Assembly: GCA_011371325.1 (NCBI GenBank)
Contig: DRQV01000218.1
Location: forward strand, 1 to 7,349
Direction: 5' to 3'
Length of the DNA: 7,349 nt
DNA from: Thioploca sp.
GTDB lineage: Bacteria; Pseudomonadota; Gammaproteobacteria; Beggiatoales; Beggiatoaceae
A program made the position numbers and the translations under genes. Positions 6,543 to 7,349 of this stretch are shown here, piece by piece (the first letter of the stretch is position 1; every line of letters starts with the position of its first letter). The notes beneath the pieces were generated by a model, which saw nothing but the letters and a program-made list of their open reading frames with translations, searched no databases and was not told where the DNA came from.

Positions 6543-7349
6543 ATGAAAAATAAACAAACCGTTACTCAATACCGTACATGTCCTATTTGTTTTGATAATC
6601 AAGCACTCTATCTAATTACTGTTAATCAGATAAGGATACTGAGATGCAAACAATGCAGTATGGTTTTTGCAGATATTGATGAAATAACAATTGAAAAGGC
6701 TTGTAAATACGAGAGCGGGACTATTTTGCATTACTATCAAGATGAACCTATCTATACGATAGCTTACTATGATAAAATTATTGATAATATGGTAAGAATA
6801 TTTGGTAGAACTGATCTTAAAATACTAGAATTCGGTTGTGGTTCAGGTATGTTTTTAAGAAGAGCAAGAAAAAGAGGTTTAATAACTTATGGAGTAGATT
6901 TTTCTGAATATTCGATATATGCTGCTAAAGCATTTGATTTAAATATTATAAATTCGACTATTGATGATTGTCATTTTCCTACAAATTATTTCGATGTTGT
7001 ATTTTCACATGCTACATTTGAACATTTGTATAATCCTTTAAAGATTGCAAAAGAACTAGTGAGAATATTAAAAGGAGGCGGATTGTTTTTGACTTCTGGT
7101 GTACCTAATTACAATACTTTCTCAATAAAATTGTTTCATAACTTTTATAATAATAACCCTCCTGGGCATGTTAACTATTTTGAAGTTAAATCTATAACTT
7201 GTCTATACCAAGCATTAGGCTTAGAGAAAATTGATATTTCAACTTATGGTATCAATATTTGGTTTTTAGTGTATCAAGCTTATAGACAAAATAATACAAT
7301 ATCTAGCAAAAAAAAGATTGAAAGCAATGAAGAAATAATGCACTGGCTA
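6543..7349 (+). CDS. SAM-dependent methyltransferase with N-terminal zinc site (3' end cut by window edge)
   Basis: Class I (Rossmann-fold) methyltransferase; 269 codons are visible with no stop before the edge. Near the N-terminus Cys13-x2-Cys16 and Cys35-x2-Cys38 form a probable zinc ribbon. The catalytic domain shows motif I, ILEFGCGSG (94-102), for SAM binding; the acidic post-I Asp119 (YGVDFS); motif II around FDVVFSHATFEHL (150-162); and KGGGLFLTSGVPN (177-189). PPGHVNYF (206-213) resembles the post-II segment of sugar and small-molecule methyltransferases. The acceptor cannot be read from the sequence. Four-cysteine methyltransferases of this kind are common in sugar C-methylation and surface-polysaccharide or antibiotic clusters, which is a lead only. 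Of 11 arginine codons, 9 are AGA, 1 AGG and 1 CGT, opposite to the genes on the left, suggesting horizontal acquisition. The start ATG has no Shine-Dalgarno site but lies about 38 nt after a good promoter. Confidence 0.87.
   Translation, partial: MKNKQTVTQYRTCPICFDNQALYLITVNQIRILRCKQCSMVFADIDEITIEKACKYESGTILHYYQDEPIYTIAYYDKIIDNMVRIFGRTDLKILEFGCGSGMFLRRARKRGLITYGVDFSEYSIYAAKAFDLNIINSTIDDCHFPTNYFDVVFSHATFEHLYNPLKIAKELVRILKGGGLFLTSGVPNYNTFSIKLFHNFYNNNPPGHVNYFEVKSITCLYQALGLEKIDISTYGINIWFLVYQAYRQNNTISSKKKIESNEEIMHWL

Overview
The window is strongly AT-rich DNA that looks like a chromosomal segment of a low-GC gammaproteobacterium. The best taxonomic clue is a protein that matches Escherichia coli YajR, as I remember its sequence, from end to end, including its C-terminal domain. 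The CHASE histidine kinase and the DUF2157/DUF4401/GDYXXLXY gene set fit an environmental proteobacterium, possibly a Thiotrichales-like lineage, but that finer placement is a guess.

Layout: (1) Bases 1-1904, minus strand: a membrane-bound CHASE-domain sensor histidine kinase whose last residues run off the left edge. (2) Bases 1905-2082: a divergent AT-rich intergenic region with an extended -10 promoter facing right. (3) Bases 2083-3444, plus strand: a YajR-type MFS transporter with a C-terminal YAM domain. (4) Bases 3550-6094, plus strand: a tight three-gene operon of membrane proteins, DUF2157, DUF4401 and GDYXXLXY. The first two genes overlap and the last two are 2 nt apart. Their function is unknown, but the spacing and the co-occurrence of these families suggest one membrane complex. 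(5) Bases 6155-6463, minus strand: the decayed C-terminal part of an IS630-family transposase. (6) Bases 6543-7349, plus strand: the first 269 codons of a SAM-dependent methyltransferase with an N-terminal four-cysteine zinc site, cut by the right edge. It has its own TTGACA promoter.

The window divides into two parts. From 1 to 6094 it looks like resident sequence; in yajR and the GDYXXLXY gene every arginine codon is CGN. From about 6095 rightward there is an IS remnant, then a gene in which 10 of 11 arginine codons are AGA or AGG. I read this as the left boundary of a horizontally acquired segment, perhaps a surface-polysaccharide or secondary-metabolite locus. No RNA genes, CRISPR arrays or convincing intrinsic terminators were seen.

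The best candidate for an uncharacterised system is the DUF2157-DUF4401-GDYXXLXY operon. The families are already named, but no biochemical role is known to me.
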